Shown piece by piece: positions 16,337 to 24,634 of a DNA stretch of 64,000 bases (positions are counted from its first letter, which is position 1; each line of letters opens with the position of its first letter). The translations under genes were made by a program, and so were the position numbers. Under the pieces are notes generated by a model. It saw only the letters and a list, made by a program, of their open reading frames with translations. It was not told the origin of the DNA and did not search any database. This stretch comes from CAYYYG01 sp964490875 (lineage in GTDB: Bacteria > Patescibacteriota > Microgenomatia > UBA1406 > GWC2-37-13), in assembly GCA_964490875.1 (NCBI GenBank), contig CAZBEF010000004.1, forward strand, positions 75,394 through 139,393, written 5' to 3'.

Positions 16337-17847
16337 GCTTTTTCTTTTGATGCAGCCTTATGCTTAATCGATCCTACAAATAATCCTGCAATAAGCCAAA
16401 AGGTATAAGCAACTTTCGAAGCTTCAAATACATCGATATAAGAAGCATTCAGCATCAGTCCAAACATTCCAAATAAGAATCCCAAATACAAAAGTTTTTC
16501 ATTCTCCGGCAGTTTCTGAATACTTTTCCAGATAAACCAGGCAATAGAGAATAGAATATATAAGAACGCACCAGTACCGAACGCACCAAATTCGCCAATC
16601 CACCGTAAATAGTCATTATCTGTGGATTCTGTAATAGAAGAAGGTCCGGTCCCCAGTATTGGATTCTTCAAAAATGCTTTTACAGCTCGCGGCCATTCAA
16701 CCTGAAGCCGGGTAGCAAATGAAATATCGGCGACTATAGTATTGGTCGAAGTCAATCCGGCAGATCGTGTTGCAAGAAGTTGTGCTTCTTCGGAGCTTGT
16801 GAGTATTTTATTAGACTGGGAAGCTTCTTTCCGGATTTCTTCCAGCAGTTTGTCTTTTAAAAGTTTATCAACCTGTCCCTGGTTTTCATTGGGGGCAATT
16901 GATATCTGGATATATGCAGTTCCGGCGGGCAATTCTTTTGATGTAATTTTTTGCGGCACGATTACTTCTCCCGTTTTATCGTTTACAAATATCTGTTTAA
17001 TCTGAACAGTCTTTAGAACCCGTTGTATTAAATCTTTTGAGATGAATGAACAGGAGATTGTTATCAGAACAATTATAATGAGGTGTTTAAATTTTTTAGT
17101 GAAAACAAGATATGAAAGCATGGAAATTGGGTACGAAACAAATGCAGAAATTCGAGATGCAGTGAGTGTCAGAACAAAAATTCCCATTGTGAGAATGGGA
17201 TACATAAGCCATTTTTGATAATAAAAGAGAAGTCCGAGTGTCATCGGTAGAAGTAATACAAGATATGCAGCAAGGTCATAATGGCCTGCAAATGTAGAAG
17301 AGACACGTGCTTCTGGTGTGAGTCTCAACAGATGTCCTTTCGCAAACTCTGGATTCATCGTTTGTACGGCCGGCCAGCCAATAAATTTCTGTCCTAATGC
17401 ATACAGAGCGACAAGAGTGAAAGCAGCAATTACTGCATTCAAATAAAATATGAGATCTTTTCTAGATTTGACTGTTGAAGATGCGATAAAGAACACAATC
17501 ATGTACTCAACTCTCCGTGCGGCATGGAGAAATCCAAGATGCGGGTAAATAACCAATTTAGTGATGAAAGCATTAAATGCAAACGACAAAAACACCGCAA
17601 CCCAGAAGATTATAAAAAGCTTCAGAAATCTCATGTTCAGCTCTATCTTTCGCCTCAAAATCTGAATTAAGAAGATAATAACCAGAAATCCAATGTAAAA
17701 ATCTTCAGCGCGGATTGCAATGTATGTATAATCTATGATCCGGATGGGGAATTTCGGATATAAGGGAATTATAAAAATAAACCCTAATAGTAAGAATCTA
17801 ATAAGATTTTCGTCAATCCATTGAAGCGATTTTATAAGCTTGTTCAT
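16333..17847 (-). CDS. O-antigen-ligase-like membrane protein (Wzy/WaaL family)
   Basis: 504-residue polytopic membrane protein. About ten membrane segments flank a large hydrophilic loop (about 275-385) that ends in RLQVEWPRAVKAFLKNPILGTGPSSITE. The tail of that loop, LKNPILGTGPSS, is the usual hallmark of the O-antigen ligase/polymerase family. The likely role is polymerisation or ligation of a lipid-linked glycan outside the membrane. It overlaps both neighbours, the GT2 gene by 35 bp and the GT39-like gene by 4 bp, so the whole cluster appears coupled. Confidence 0.8.
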   Translation of the reverse strand: MNKLIKSLQWIDENLIRFLLLGFIFIIPLYPKFPIRIIDYTYIAIRAEDFYIGFLVIIFLIQILRRKIELNMRFLKLFIIFWVAVFLSFAFNAFITKLVIYPHLGFLHAARRVEYMIVFFIASSTVKSRKDLIFYLNAVIAAFTLVALYALGQKFIGWPAVQTMNPEFAKGHLLRLTPEARVSSTFAGHYDLAAYLVLLLPMTLGLLFYYQKWLMYPILTMGIFVLTLTASRISAFVSYPISMLSYLVFTKKFKHLIIIVLITISCSFISKDLIQRVLKTVQIKQIFVNDKTGEVIVPQKITSKELPAGTAYIQISIAPNENQGQVDKLLKDKLLEEIRKEASQSNKILTSSEEAQLLATRSAGLTSTNTIVADISFATRLQVEWPRAVKAFLKNPILGTGPSSITESTDNDYLRWIGEFGAFGTGAFLYILFSIAWFIWKSIQKLPENEKLLYLGFLFGMFGLMLNASYIDVFEASKVAYTFWLIAGLFVGSIKHKAASKEKA

Positions 17848-18727
17848 AGGTGTTTATCAAATATTTGCTTCCGGTAATCTTCCCTAAAATTATGGCTATT
17901 AGCGCCTTGGTTTTCAGCATATATTGTAACATATTTACCTGCCAGAGCGGATAGTGCTTGCGGTAGAAGTACAGAAAGCCCTTAAATACCTGGATTACCG
18001 GATAACTCTTGCCGCCGCTAGAAGCCGAACCCAGATGAATAATTTTCGCATCAGGATAAAAAAATACGCGCCGTTTATTCTGTTTAGCCCGGTACAGCAA
18101 GTCAATTTCATCCATGTACATAAAGATCTTTTCATCAAATCCGTTAATTTCATCGAGATATTCTTTTTTCGTTAGAATACAGGCGCCGGAAATCCAGTCT
18201 ACCTCTTTCACAGAATCTGGAGAATAGCGTGTCAGCCCCCAGTAGTCTCCTCTTAAAAAAAGAGCAGCAAATATCACAGGAAGCGTATAGAACGGTCCGC
18301 AGGAAGCCTGCGGAGTATTGTCGGCATTTAGGAGTTTTGCACCCAGAAAGTGAACTTTTTCTTCATTTTCTTTATAAAACTTTAAAAGTTTAGTTAGCGA
18401 ATTGTCTAGCACTATAGTGTCAGAATTCAAAAGGAGAATATATTTACCGTGCGCTTGTTTAACTCCCTGGTTATTGGCGCGGGCAAATCCGGTATTCTCT
18501 TTATTTTCAATCAGAATAAAATTCTTGTGTTCTTTCTGGTAAGTGCGCAGCATCTCGATAGATCCATCCGTCGAGGTGTTATCTATCATAATAATTTCAA
18601 AGGTAAAGTCTGGATTAGATTTGTAGATGGAATCAAGGCAATCTTGAGTGACTTTTTTGGTGTTATAAGAGAGAATTACGATAGAAAGCTCTACATTGTC
18701 GGTAAATGTCTGTTTGCCGGGCACCAT
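17813..18727 (-). CDS. GT2-family glycosyltransferase (rhamnosyltransferase-like)
   Basis: 304-residue GT-A enzyme. Features are the N-terminal LSIVILSYNTKKVTQDCLDSI, the DNTSTDGSIEML nucleotide-binding turn, and LLLNSDTIVLDNSL where NSD is the metal-binding DXD-like motif. ISGACILTKKEYLDEINGFDEKIF completes the acceptor region. This pattern matches WbbL-type enzymes that add the first sugars to a polyprenyl-linked glycan. It is the first gene of the minus-strand cluster, and its start region overlaps the divergent tRNA-Met promoter. Confidence 0.87.
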   Translation of the reverse strand: MVPGKQTFTDNVELSIVILSYNTKKVTQDCLDSIYKSNPDFTFEIIMIDNTSTDGSIEMLRTYQKEHKNFILIENKENTGFARANNQGVKQAHGKYILLLNSDTIVLDNSLTKLLKFYKENEEKVHFLGAKLLNADNTPQASCGPFYTLPVIFAALFLRGDYWGLTRYSPDSVKEVDWISGACILTKKEYLDEINGFDEKIFMYMDEIDLLYRAKQNKRRVFFYPDAKIIHLGSASSGGKSYPVIQVFKGFLYFYRKHYPLWQVNMLQYMLKTKALIAIILGKITGSKYLINTYEQAYKIASMD

Positions 18728-18742
18728 AGTCTATATTATAAT
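18714..18742 (+). promoter_or_regulatory. Promoter of tRNA-Met
   Basis: TTGCCG (18714-18719), a 17-bp spacer and a perfect TATAAT (18737-18742). Predicted initiation near 18749 gives a leader of about 18 nt before the tRNA. The -35 box lies inside the start of the divergent GT2 gene. Confidence 0.65.
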
Positions 18743-18766
18743 ATAAAGATTAACGGAATAGGATAT

Positions 18767-18838
18767 GGCTGGGTAGCTCAGCGGTAGAGCACTCGTTTCA
18801 TAAGCGAATGGTCGGGAGTCCGATTCTCCCCCCAGCCA
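18767..18838 (+). tRNA. tRNA-Met(CAT)
   Basis: Cloverleaf found by eye: acceptor GGCTGGG/CCCAGCC, D-arm GCTC-AGCGGTA-GAGC, anticodon arm CTCGT-TTCATAA-GCGAA with anticodon CAT and one C-A mismatch at the base, variable loop TGGTC, T-arm GGGAG-TCCGATT-CTCCC, discriminator A. CCA is not encoded. The G1-C72 pair argues against an initiator tRNA. Elongator Met is likely, and Ile2 with a modified C34 cannot be excluded. The T-loop has C at position 55 instead of the nearly universal U. Confidence 0.93.
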
Positions 18839-18897
18839 CTAAATAGCTTATGGCCAATAGCTAATGGCTAACAGATTGTTTTTTTGTAAAATTAACT

Positions 18898-19515
18898 ATG
18901 AGTTCTCAAATGCCATCTACTTTTGTTCCAACAGAAGCATCACAAATTGCTCCGGGAATCTATAAAACATCAATCGATGGACTATTGTATATCAATAAAT
19001 CACTTTTTCCAGATAATCGGGGATTCTTTAGTGAAATAGTTCGTCTTCCCGAAGTTGAGGCGGTAACTGGTGTAAAGTTTGATGTCCGCCAGGTTAACCA
19101 CGCCCGATCCGAACAGAATGTTGTTCGGGGCGTGCATGCCGAAGGCTGGAACAAATGTACTTTTATTACCCGGGGAAAAGCATTCTGTGCGCTGGCCGAT
19201 GTAAGGCCGAATTCCAAAACATTTCTTGCGAAAGAGTACTTCCTTCTAGGTGAAGGGGAAGACGCACTTTCCGGTGTTTTATTTCTTCCTTCTGGAATTG
19301 GTAATTCTTTATGTGTTATTGAAGGTCCTGTCGATTATATCTATTTAGTGGATCGTTTGTATAAAGACCGGGATACTTCCGGCGATGCTGCAATTTCATT
19401 ATTTGATGCGGATCTGGCAATTGAGTGGCCGATTCCAAGGGAGCAAATGATTATTTCCCAACGCGATGCTAGCGCCATTACACTTCGTGAAAAAGCTCCT
19501 GAAAAGTTTAAGTAA
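18898..19515 (+). CDS. RmlC-like sugar epimerase (cupin)
   Basis: 205-residue cupin resembling dTDP-4-dehydrorhamnose 3,5-epimerase, which makes the dTDP-rhamnose precursor. Matches are SLFPDNRGFFSEIVR (about residue 39) and VVRGVHAEGWNKCTFITRGKAF (about 80), where the His of RGVH is the expected catalytic base, followed by DVRPNSKTF. The alignment is looser than for a canonical RmlC, so a related nucleotide-sugar epimerase is possible. It sits beside the glycan cluster and is followed 3 bp later by another probable glycosyltransferase. No rmlA, rmlB or rmlD is in the window. Confidence 0.75.
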   Translation: MSSQMPSTFVPTEASQIAPGIYKTSIDGLLYINKSLFPDNRGFFSEIVRLPEVEAVTGVKFDVRQVNHARSEQNVVRGVHAEGWNKCTFITRGKAFCALADVRPNSKTFLAKEYFLLGEGEDALSGVLFLPSGIGNSLCVIEGPVDYIYLVDRLYKDRDTSGDAAISLFDADLAIEWPIPREQMIISQRDASAITLREKAPEKFK

Positions 19516-19518
19516 TAT

Positions 19519-20226
19519 ATGAAAAGCGATATTGCTATCATAACAATCTCCTGGATCAGAACTCCGGAAGAACGGTCTGTTGTATTGGAAACACTGCAGA
19601 GTTTATCGCGGCTTCATGTACCGCTTGTAATTGTCGATAAAGGATCAGCAGCTGGGGATTTGGAAGTCATTTCACGGATGCCGAATGTCATCCTTTTTTC
19701 CGGCGTAGCAAATCATACGGAACAACTCAAGAAAGCTCATGTCGAAGGAGCTAAAATTGCCGACTATCTGTTTTATCTTCATACTGACAAATTAGATTTT
19801 GCACAGAATACAGTTCAGAAAATGATTGATCGATATCGGTTGTTGCCGAAGAAAGGTGTTTTCATCCCGAGTCGAATGCATCAGACAATGTTGGCGTATC
19901 CAAAATTTCAGCGGATTTCGGAAGAATTTCTCAATTTTTTCATGAGTGAATACACCAAACAGGAAGAAGATTATTATGCCGGCCCCAAAATTATTCCTTC
20001 ATCGCTTGTGAAATATCTTGATCAGCTTTCGGAAGATATTGGCTGGGGAATTGAAGCGTACGTGTATGTCATTGCCAAACGGCTGAATATGCCGTTTGAT
20101 TTTATGTCCTTTGATATGGCGCCGCCTAAAGACGTCGATGATGAGGCGAAAACAAAGTCGTATCGTTTAAAAATAGTTGAATGGCAGATTAAAGGATATC
20201 TGAAAGGTCTCGAAGTTACACTGTAA
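19519..20226 (+). CDS. Probable GT-A-type glycosyltransferase, function unknown
   Basis: 235-residue protein with a GT2-like opening, IAIITISWIRTPEERSVVLETLQSLSRLHVPLVIVDKGS. A possible metal-binding DXD equivalent is LHTDKLDF (about residue 92), followed by a helical region and no membrane segment. I do not recognise the family with certainty. The gene starts 3 bp after the RmlC-like gene, so the two likely act in the same nucleotide-sugar or glycan pathway. It converges with rarA, whose stop follows at once. Confidence 0.5.
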   Translation: MKSDIAIITISWIRTPEERSVVLETLQSLSRLHVPLVIVDKGSAAGDLEVISRMPNVILFSGVANHTEQLKKAHVEGAKIADYLFYLHTDKLDFAQNTVQKMIDRYRLLPKKGVFIPSRMHQTMLAYPKFQRISEEFLNFFMSEYTKQEEDYYAGPKIIPSSLVKYLDQLSEDIGWGIEAYVYVIAKRLNMPFDFMSFDMAPPKDVDDEAKTKSYRLKIVEWQIKGYLKGLEVTL

Positions 20227-21432
20227 TTATTTCCAATCTTCTTTGTAATATTTCTTCCCGACAAGATTCTTCGGCATATATTCTTGTTTAACTTTCTGTC
20301 CCGTCTCTTTTTCTACCTGCCAAGGATATCGAGTATGGCCTTTTCCATATCCGATATTTTTCATAACTTTATTGGACGGATTTCTTAAATGAAGCGGAAT
20401 TGCCTCAAGCGCATTCTCATCGATATCTGAAAGCGCAGCGCTGATTCCTTCGGTTGATGCAATAGATTTTTTTGCTGAAGCCAAATATGTTGCGGTTTGC
20501 GCCAGAATGAGTGAAGCCTCCGGCATTCCGATCATATGAACGGCCTGCATACAGGCGGTTGCCAGAACCAATGCTGTTGGCTGGGCATTGCCGATATCTT
20601 CGGAAGCAAAAATCACCATTCTCCGCGCGATAAATACCGGATCTTCGCCGGCTTTTATCATCCTGGCTAAATAATGAAGAGTGGCGTCTGGCTGGCTGCC
20701 GCGCATGCTTTTTATGAATGCCGAAATAGTGTCGTAGTGCCAGTCACCTTTTTTGTCGTAGTAAATTGCTTTCTGCTGAATTGCTTCTTCGGCCTTTTTA
20801 ACGGTGACATTTTTGCTGAGTGAGGCGGCTAACTCAACCGCATTTATAGCGGTACGTCCGTCGCCGTTTGAGAATTTAATAAAATGTTTGATTGCATCAG
20901 GATTCCATGTATGAGTTGGATACATTGCCGTAGCCCGCTCGACAACTTTTTTGATATCTTTTTCTGTTAATGCCTGCAGAACATAAACCTGGCTTCTGGA
21001 AATGAGCGGTGCATTCACTTCAAATCCCGGATTTTCTGTCGTTGCACCGATAAGAGTAATCACTCCGCTTTCAACATACGGAAGAAATGCATCCTGCTGG
21101 GCTTTGTTGAAGCGGTGAATTTCGTCAATAAAAATTATCATCTGTTTTTTGTACAAGGTGTTCTGTTCTTCCGCCTGAGCCATTATTTTTTTAATTTCAG
21201 CGACTCCGCTTGTTACGGCAGAAAAAGGAATGAAGTCGGCATCTACGTACGAGGCAATGAGCCGGGCTAAAGAAGTTTTTCCGCAGCCGGGCGGCCCCCA
21301 CAAAATCATGGAAGTTATTTTTCCGGATTCGAGCATGGTGCGAATTGGTTTGCCTTTTCCTACCAGGTGTTCTTGTCCGATGAATTCGTCGAGTGTTTTT
21401 GGCCGAAGCCGTTCAGCAAGGGGAGTGGTCAT
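20227..21432 (-). CDS. rarA: RarA (MgsA), replication-associated recombination AAA+ ATPase
   Basis: 401-residue clamp-loader-like ATPase acting at stalled replication forks. It has the family N-terminus PLAERLRPKTLDEFIGQEHL, Walker A GPPGCGKTSL (about 47), Walker B MIIFIDEIHRFNKAQQDAFLP (about 98) and sensor 1 LIGATTENPGFEV. The C-terminal tetramerisation part contains SEDIGNAQPTALVLA and GIGYGKGHTRYPWQ-like sequence. Its ATG overlaps the stop of the small upstream gene in an ATGA arrangement, so the two are cotranslated. Confidence 0.94.
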   Translation of the reverse strand: MTTPLAERLRPKTLDEFIGQEHLVGKGKPIRTMLESGKITSMILWGPPGCGKTSLARLIASYVDADFIPFSAVTSGVAEIKKIMAQAEEQNTLYKKQMIIFIDEIHRFNKAQQDAFLPYVESGVITLIGATTENPGFEVNAPLISRSQVYVLQALTEKDIKKVVERATAMYPTHTWNPDAIKHFIKFSNGDGRTAINAVELAASLSKNVTVKKAEEAIQQKAIYYDKKGDWHYDTISAFIKSMRGSQPDATLHYLARMIKAGEDPVFIARRMVIFASEDIGNAQPTALVLATACMQAVHMIGMPEASLILAQTATYLASAKKSIASTEGISAALSDIDENALEAIPLHLRNPSNKVMKNIGYGKGHTRYPWQVEKETGQKVKQEYMPKNLVGKKYYKEDWK

Positions 21433-21683
21433 ATAATTTCATTTTGAAAAAGATCACACCCTGACAATACTGAGTTCATTGCCTGCCATCGTGCGTCTTC
21501 CTCAGGATTCACTGAATTTGAAACTCGGATATTCGTTATTACTTGATTATGATGGGCGCAAAATCTATATGAGCAAGAGTAAGCAACAGCAAATATTTTA
21601 CAACCATCCTGAAAGCCAGTCTGCTCTACTCCAGTACATGTTAGATTTGCTCCGCTACATCTATCAATTTTTTGTTCAGCCAT
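21429..21683 (-). CDS. Small cysteine-rich protein upstream of rarA, unknown
   Basis: 84-residue protein with six cysteines (9, 16, 28, 37, 42, 76) and two adjacent histidines (44-45), suggesting a metal site. I do not recognise a family. The region GCKIFAVAYSCSYRFCAHH followed by EEDARWQAM is faintly like the Ada zinc-binding domain, but the cysteine spacing does not fit. Evidence that it is real: its stop overlaps the rarA start (ATGA), and a promoter with a 17-bp spacer lies 13 bp upstream of its ATG. An opposite-strand reading frame over the same bases has no such support. Confidence 0.6.
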   Translation of the reverse strand: MAEQKIDRCSGANLTCTGVEQTGFQDGCKIFAVAYSCSYRFCAHHNQVITNIRVSNSVNPEEDARWQAMNSVLSGCDLFQNEII

Positions 21684-21696
21684 ATAAAGTAGTTTT

Positions 21697-21725
21697 ATTC
21701 TAGCAGGGTGAACGAGTGTTTACAA
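21697..21725 (-). promoter_or_regulatory. Promoter of the Cys-rich gene and rarA
   Basis: On the minus strand: TTGTAA (21725-21720), a 17-bp spacer, TAGAAT (21702-21697). The predicted leader is about 6 nt before the ATG at 21683. Confidence 0.6.
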
Positions 21726-21758
21726 GATTTATCTCTATTTGTTTGTTTGTTGAAATGA

Positions 21759-21855
21759 GTCATCCTCGCGTCTGCCCGCGGGGATCCAATAATTCATTTA
21801 ATAGTGAAGAATGAACTATTTATGGATCCCCGTCCTAAAAGCGGACGAGGATGAC
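21759..21855. repeat. GTCATCC-type long hairpin
   Basis: Ends GTCATCCTCG and CGAGGATGAC pair perfectly. Inner arms GGGGATCCA and TGGATCCCC pair again, with ATTCATT/AAGAATGAA near the tip. It lies in the intergenic region between the divergent Cys-rich gene promoter and the ABC permease stop. Confidence 0.75.
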
Positions 21856-21869
21856 ATGAGATATCTAAA

Positions 21870-22661
21870 CTATCCACTTGCGCTTGTGTAGTGGCGCAGA
21901 GCGAATTTCCAGAACCACCGGGAGAAAAAAAAGAAGATAATGGCAAAACCAATCAGATATCCAATTTCCAGCGGAACTCCTTTTAGAAGCAGAAATTTTG
22001 TCGGGGCCGAAATAATTAAGAGTATTGGCAGTAGAAATAAGATCATAAATTCGTTTAGCACATGGAAGATATCAGGTGGGTATCTCATAATTCCTGATAT
22101 ATGAAACAGCAGATCTACCAGATTGGATAGCCTCGCAAACCAGATAGTTAAGGTAAGAACCAAATACCAAATCGAATAAATGAGAATCAACCCAAATACC
22201 ATAAGTAACATATATCCTATGACGCTAGCAATGGTAATTTTCAGATGATAAACGCTGACAATATATATCACGGCAACTATACCTAACACTACTCGAAACA
22301 GAGCGACAAAATTTATAACAAATACACTTATCAGAAATTGTGAATCGACCGGTTTCAAAAGTACGCTATCCAGCTGCCCGCGGTCGATCATATCCGACAT
22401 TCGTTCAAAATTTCTGCTGAAAAATACATGAAAAATACCCCAGAAAATACTGAATCCCGCAGTCAGCAAAATAACATCTTCGCGCGGCCAGCTGAGAATT
22501 TGTTTTGTCCTGCTTGTTAGAAGCGCAACCGTTATAAAATGAAATGATCCCCAGACAGTACTTCCAATCAGACTGTTTACGAAATTAGCACGAAAGGCGG
22601 TCAGATTCGAAAAATTCAGCTTTATCAATGTTTTATATATGCGTAAGTAATTCTGTATCAT
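21870..22661 (-). CDS. ABC-2 type transporter permease (second permease)
   Basis: 263-residue membrane protein with about six hydrophobic segments. It fits the ABC-2/DUF990-type permeases that pair with a second permease and a separate ATPase. SEEN: an N-terminal cytoplasmic stretch, then membrane helices, with FSRNFERMSDMIDRGQLDSVLLKPVDSQFL between helices two and three. That LLKP element is typical of this family and recurs in the neighbouring permease. The start overlaps the preceding permease gene by 4 bp. The substrate is unknown. Confidence 0.8.
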   Translation of the reverse strand: MIQNYLRIYKTLIKLNFSNLTAFRANFVNSLIGSTVWGSFHFITVALLTSRTKQILSWPREDVILLTAGFSIFWGIFHVFFSRNFERMSDMIDRGQLDSVLLKPVDSQFLISVFVINFVALFRVVLGIVAVIYIVSVYHLKITIASVIGYMLLMVFGLILIYSIWYLVLTLTIWFARLSNLVDLLFHISGIMRYPPDIFHVLNEFMILFLLPILLIISAPTKFLLLKGVPLEIGYLIGFAIIFFFFSRWFWKFALRHYTSASG

Positions 22662-23434
22662 TGTCCGATTCCGGTAAATTTTTTAATGCCGCTTATCCAC
22701 ATAAGTTTATATAATACTCCCAAAATAAAGATCCAGATACATTGTGCACCAATAACTTCGACAAGCTGAAATAGTTCAAGCTTTCCCTGAATTGCAATAA
22801 TCGGAAAATAGATCATATACGAAAAGGGGAGTGTAAAGGCAATATTTTTCAGCCATATAGGATATAAATGAATAGGCATAATATTGCCTGCCAAAACAAT
22901 AAGCGCGACATCGGATATTTCAAAGATTCCGCGAATTTCTTCTATCCAGAAAGCTAAAAGCGCCAATGTCATCTTAAATACGAATGAAAGAATGAATGCG
23001 AATACTGCAATAAGTAAACTCAGCAGAATTACAACCGGATCGTGAGAAATTTGAATAAAAATTCCGAATCCCCATGAAATAATTATTACGGCAATAAAGC
23101 TAAACGAACTTCTCATGAGCCGGTATGCAAGTTCCAGCATAAATTTCAAAGTAAAATAAGAAAAAGGTTTCAGCAGAAAGGGAGTAAGTCCGCCTTGTTT
23201 AATATCTTCAATTGCCACTTCAACTTCTATATGAGCAATCAGCAGTCCAGAGGCGATAATGAAAAGCAAGTAGTACGAATTAACATCATTTGCGGTTAGT
23301 CCCGCATTTATGCTTCTCCAGAAAATAATAAGAATGAGCGGGTTAATAAGCGACATCAAAAAATACACGAAAGCTCTCGCCCGGTATTCCAGAACATTAT
23401 TGATATACAGAATAAACACGCGGAAGTATCTCAT
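22658..23434 (-). CDS. ABC-2 type transporter permease (first permease)
   Basis: About 258 residues from the ATG at 23434, which lies 1 bp after the ATPase stop. An in-frame ATG at 23464 would overlap the ATPase gene. It has six hydrophobic segments and the family motif EDIKQGGLTPFLLKPFSYF, parallel to the LLKP motif of the next permease. With the ATPase it makes a heterodimeric exporter in the cytoplasmic membrane. Nothing in the sequence shows the cargo. Confidence 0.8.
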   Translation of the reverse strand: MRYFRVFILYINNVLEYRARAFVYFLMSLINPLILIIFWRSINAGLTANDVNSYYLLFIIASGLLIAHIEVEVAIEDIKQGGLTPFLLKPFSYFTLKFMLELAYRLMRSSFSFIAVIIISWGFGIFIQISHDPVVILLSLLIAVFAFILSFVFKMTLALLAFWIEEIRGIFEISDVALIVLAGNIMPIHLYPIWLKNIAFTLPFSYMIYFPIIAIQGKLELFQLVEVIGAQCIWIFILGVLYKLMWISGIKKFTGIGQ

Positions 23435-23435
23435 A

Positions 23436-24416
23436 TTACGGATTGGCTTTCGTAAAATACTCACGAATAATTTCTTCGATATCCGGCTCTTCGATGTTTA
23501 AATCTTCCACCGGAAAATCTTCCAAAAGTCGTGCAGCAATCTGATTAGATTTCTCAAAGGGAACAGAAAGCTGTAAATTAGGAAAATCCTGCAATTTAAT
23601 TTCTCCCAGCGCCGACAACTTTTTTTTGTCCACTTGTTTACGAAGAACGATCGAAATTATTTTATGTGTTGCGCGTTCTTTGACAATGTCATCAAGTTTG
23701 CCGTCATATAAAATTTTTCCGTGGTCGATAATAATAACCCGTTCACAAAGCTCCTGCACATCTTTCATATAATGGCTAGTGAGGATGATGGTTGTATCGG
23801 ATTTTTTATTATATTCTTTTATAAATTCACGTAGGCGCTGCTGCATAACAACATCAAGGCCGATTGTCGGTTCATCCAAAAACAATACTTTCGGCCGATG
23901 AATAAGCGCCGCAATAAGCTCGCATTTCATCCGCTGGCCGAGAGAAAGTTTGCGGACTTGCACATTCACCACATCGGCAACACCCATCAGATCCACCAGT
24001 TCATCAAGCCTTTTTTTGAAATCATGGTCGGAAACCTGATAGATTTCTTTATTCAGATGAAATGATTCAATTGCCGGCAGGTCCCACCAGAGCTGATTTT
24101 TTTGGCCCATCACCAGAGAAATCTGTCGGAGAAATTCAGGTTTTCGATCGAATGGATTAAACCCCAGCACAGAAACTTCACCGCTTGAAGGAAATAAAAG
24201 TCCGGATAAACATTTGAGCGTTGTCGTCTTTCCCGCGCCATTTGGACCGATGAATCCAACCAATTCACCTTTTGAAATATCAAATGAGACATCGTTTACC
24301 GCATGAGAGTCGTAATACTCGCGGTGAATAAATGATTTCAGTGAGCCGAGTATACCGGCTACCTTTTTATATATTTTGAATGTTCTTCGGAGATTTTTTA
24401 CATGTATTTGAGTCAT
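23436..24416 (-). CDS. ABC transporter ATP-binding protein
   Basis: 326-residue ATPase energising the two downstream permeases. Motifs: Walker A GPNGAGKTTTLK (about residue 58), Q-loop VMGQKNQLWWDLPAIESF, signature LSLGQRMKCELIAALIHRPK, Walker B VLFLDEPTIGLDVV, and switch ILTSHYMKDV. The C-terminal extension of about 90 residues is common in ABC-2 exporters. An extended -10 promoter lies 6 bases before its ATG. Confidence 0.92.
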   Translation of the reverse strand: MTQIHVKNLRRTFKIYKKVAGILGSLKSFIHREYYDSHAVNDVSFDISKGELVGFIGPNGAGKTTTLKCLSGLLFPSSGEVSVLGFNPFDRKPEFLRQISLVMGQKNQLWWDLPAIESFHLNKEIYQVSDHDFKKRLDELVDLMGVADVVNVQVRKLSLGQRMKCELIAALIHRPKVLFLDEPTIGLDVVMQQRLREFIKEYNKKSDTTIILTSHYMKDVQELCERVIIIDHGKILYDGKLDDIVKERATHKIISIVLRKQVDKKKLSALGEIKLQDFPNLQLSVPFEKSNQIAARLLEDFPVEDLNIEEPDIEEIIREYFTKANP

Positions 24417-24422
24417 ATTCTG

Positions 24423-24431
24423 ATTGTATCA
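24423..24431 (-). promoter_or_regulatory. Extended -10 promoter of the ABC operon
   Basis: Minus strand TGATACAAT (TGn plus TACAAT), six bases before the ATG at 24416. No good -35 box is seen, as expected for extended -10 promoters. The transcript would be leaderless or nearly so. Confidence 0.55.
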
Positions 24432-24463
24432 TGAAGTGAATATCCAGTATGTGATGTAAATAA

Positions 24464-24583
24464 TTGTCAATCCGAGCCCCGACTCCATTGGGGTAAACTC
24501 CGAGAAGAATCTATATAAGCATACTAATTATTCTGGATCCCTGCCTGCGGCAGGCAGGCTTCGGCTATGCCTCAGGATGACAA
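24464..24583. repeat. TTGTCA-TCC palindromic element
   Basis: Ends TTGTCAATCCGAG and CTCAGGATGACAA pair with small bulges. Inside are CCCCGACTCCATTGGGG and the self-complementary CCTGCCTGCGGCAGGCAGG. It fills the 218-bp gap between the ABC ATPase gene and alaX. Confidence 0.65.
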
Positions 24584-24634
24584 TAAAGTCACGAGATAGC
24601 TTCATCAGACAGTTTCCACGCAATGACGCGCGTT

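Noticed and set aside
21479..21703. 74-codon plus-strand frame opposite the Cys-rich gene
   Set aside because: No promoter or neighbour supports it, whereas the minus-strand frame has a promoter and a stop-start overlap with rarA.
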